From NCBI GenBank assembly GCA_013817465.1, contig JACDCP010000221.1:1-5259 (forward strand): DNA of 5,259 bases, in the 5' to 3' direction. This document shows positions 4,179 to 5,259 of the stretch, in pieces. A program made the position numbers and the translations under genes. The stretch comes from Gammaproteobacteria bacterium. Its GTDB lineage: Bacteria > Pseudomonadota > Gammaproteobacteria > Steroidobacterales > JACDCP01. Below the pieces are notes generated by a model. The model searched no databases. It saw only the letters and a list, made by a program, of their open reading frames with translations, and had not been told where the DNA came from. Each line of letters opens with the position of its first letter. The first letter of the stretch is position 1.

Positions 4179-5259
4179 TCAGCCCAGGGCCACGCGCGCA
4201 TTGCGGAACATGCGCATCCACGGTCCCTCCTCGGGCCAGTCCTCGGGATGCCAGGAATTCTGCACGGTGCGATGAACGCGTTCCGGATGCGGCATAGTGA
4301 CGGTCACCCGGCCGTCGGGCGTGGTCAGGCCGGTGATGCCGCCGGGCGAACCATTCGGATTGGCCGGGTGGATATCGCTGACGGCGCCGAGATTGTCCAC
4401 GTAGCGCAGCGCGATCTGCCGGCTCGCCTGGCAGGCGGCAAGGCTCGCCGGGCTCGCGAACTCCGCGCGCCCCTCGCCATGCGAAGTCGCCACGGGCAGA
4501 ATCGATCCTTCCATGCCAGCGAAGAACGGTGACGCGGAAGGCAACACCTTAACGAGGCTCAGGCGCGCTTCGAACTGTTCCGAGCGGTTGCGCACGAAAC
4601 GGGGCCAGCTTTCCGCGCCGGGGATGAGCTCGCGCAAGGCCGCTAGCATCTGACAGCCGTTGCAGACGCCCAGCGTAAGGCTGTCCGGCCGGGCAAAGAA
4701 GGATGCGAATGCGTCGCGGGTACGACTGTTGTACAGAATCGACTTCGCCCAGCCCTGGCCCGCCCCGAGCACGTCACCGTAGGAAAAGCCGCCGCAGGCC
4801 GCGATGGCGGCGAATTCTGCGAGTCGCACGCGGCCTTCGAGGATATCGGTCATGTGCACGTCGCGTGCCTCGAATCCCGCGCGCATGAATGCCGCCGCCA
4901 TTTCCACCTGCCCGTTGACGCCTTGTTCGCGCAGGATGGCGATCACCGGGCGTGCACCTCGCGCAATGTACGGAGCGGCTACATCGTCGTCCAGCGCAAA
5001 GCTGAGCTTGACGGACAAGCCCGGATCCTGTTCGAGCAGACGGTCGTACTCCTCCCGCGCACAATCCGGGTTGTCGCGCAGGGCCTGCAGGCGATAGCTC
5101 GTCTCCGCCCAGACGCGCTGCAGCTCCCGCCGGTTGCCGCGCAGCACGCTTTCCCCAGCGACGCGAATTTCCACTGCTTCGCCAACGCACGGCGCGCCGA
5201 TCACATGGCTCATTGGTTCGAGCCCCTGCCCGGCGAGGCACGTGAGCACGCGCTGAAGC
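4179..5259 (-). CDS. purL: Phosphoribosylformylglycinamidine synthase, C-terminal part with glutaminase domain, truncated by the window edge
   Basis: PurL makes formylglycinamidine ribonucleotide from FGAR, glutamine and ATP in purine synthesis. The frame is open from 5258 to TGA at 4179-4181, giving 359 visible residues of a protein that is about 1,300 residues in the single-chain proteobacterial form. The end of the synthetase part (HVIGAPCVGEAVEIRVAGE and VKLSFALDDDVAAPYIARGA) is followed by a class I glutamine amidotransferase domain: RPVIAILREQGVNGQVEMAA, CGGFSYGDVLGAGQGWAKSI, the nucleophile motif GVCNGCQM (catalytic Cys codon 4662-4664) and the His-Glu pair in PHPERVHR (His codon 4287-4289, Glu 4281-4283). 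The C-terminus WMRMFRNARVALG is typical and intact. The GTG at 5247-5249 is an internal valine, not the start. The fused glutaminase domain separates this from the small PurL of the PurLQS system. hutU lies immediately downstream on the same strand. Confidence 0.96.
   Translation of the reverse strand, partial: LQRVLTCLAGQGLEPMSHVIGAPCVGEAVEIRVAGESVLRGNRRELQRVWAETSYRLQALRDNPDCAREEYDRLLEQDPGLSVKLSFALDDDVAAPYIARGARPVIAILREQGVNGQVEMAAAFMRAGFEARDVHMTDILEGRVRLAEFAAIAACGGFSYGDVLGAGQGWAKSILYNSRTRDAFASFFARPDSLTLGVCNGCQMLAALRELIPGAESWPRFVRNRSEQFEARLSLVKVLPSASPFFAGMEGSILPVATSHGEGRAEFASPASLAACQASRQIALRYVDNLGAVSDIHPANPNGSPGGITGLTTPDGRVTVTMPHPERVHRTVQNSWHPEDWPEEGPWMRMFRNARVALG

Overview
The window is GC-rich bacterial DNA. 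The C-terminal half of a large single-chain PurL suggests a proteobacterium, most likely a gammaproteobacterium. The genus cannot be read from the sequence.

Layout. Positions 1-833 (+) hold the C-terminal half of histidine ammonia-lyase (hutH). A small protein with two membrane segments follows at 827-1483 (+) and overlaps the hutH stop. Positions 1484-1633 carry a weak hairpin, a promoter and a perfect 20-bp palindromic operator. Positions 1634-2201 (+) are a type II toxin-antitoxin pair: an AbrB/MazE-fold antitoxin and a PemK/MazF-type toxin whose only well-placed start is a non-canonical ATC. Positions 2202-2425 hold a 59-bp broken fragment of a second urocanase gene and the first of two 83-bp palindromic elements. 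Positions 2426-4123 (-) encode a full-length urocanate hydratase (hutU), whose 5' end lies inside the second 83-bp element (4093-4175). Positions 4179-5259 (-) are the C-terminal part of PurL, including its glutaminase domain.

How the genes relate. HutH and HutU catalyse the first two steps of histidine degradation (histidine to urocanate to imidazolonepropionate). They are not in one operon here: they point towards each other, with the membrane protein and the toxin-antitoxin pair between them. hutU lies directly downstream of purL on the same strand.

Most unusual part. hutU is bracketed by two same-orientation copies of an 83-bp element, each with perfect 24-bp inverted arms; the copies differ at only 4 positions. 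The purL-side copy has replaced the normal hutU N-terminus and supplies its start codon. Outside the other copy lies a 59-bp hutU-like fragment that differs from the intact gene at four synonymous third positions plus one nonsense change, so it comes from a diverged hutU allele rather than a fresh duplication. Together this suggests that hutU was replaced or moved as an element-bracketed cassette.
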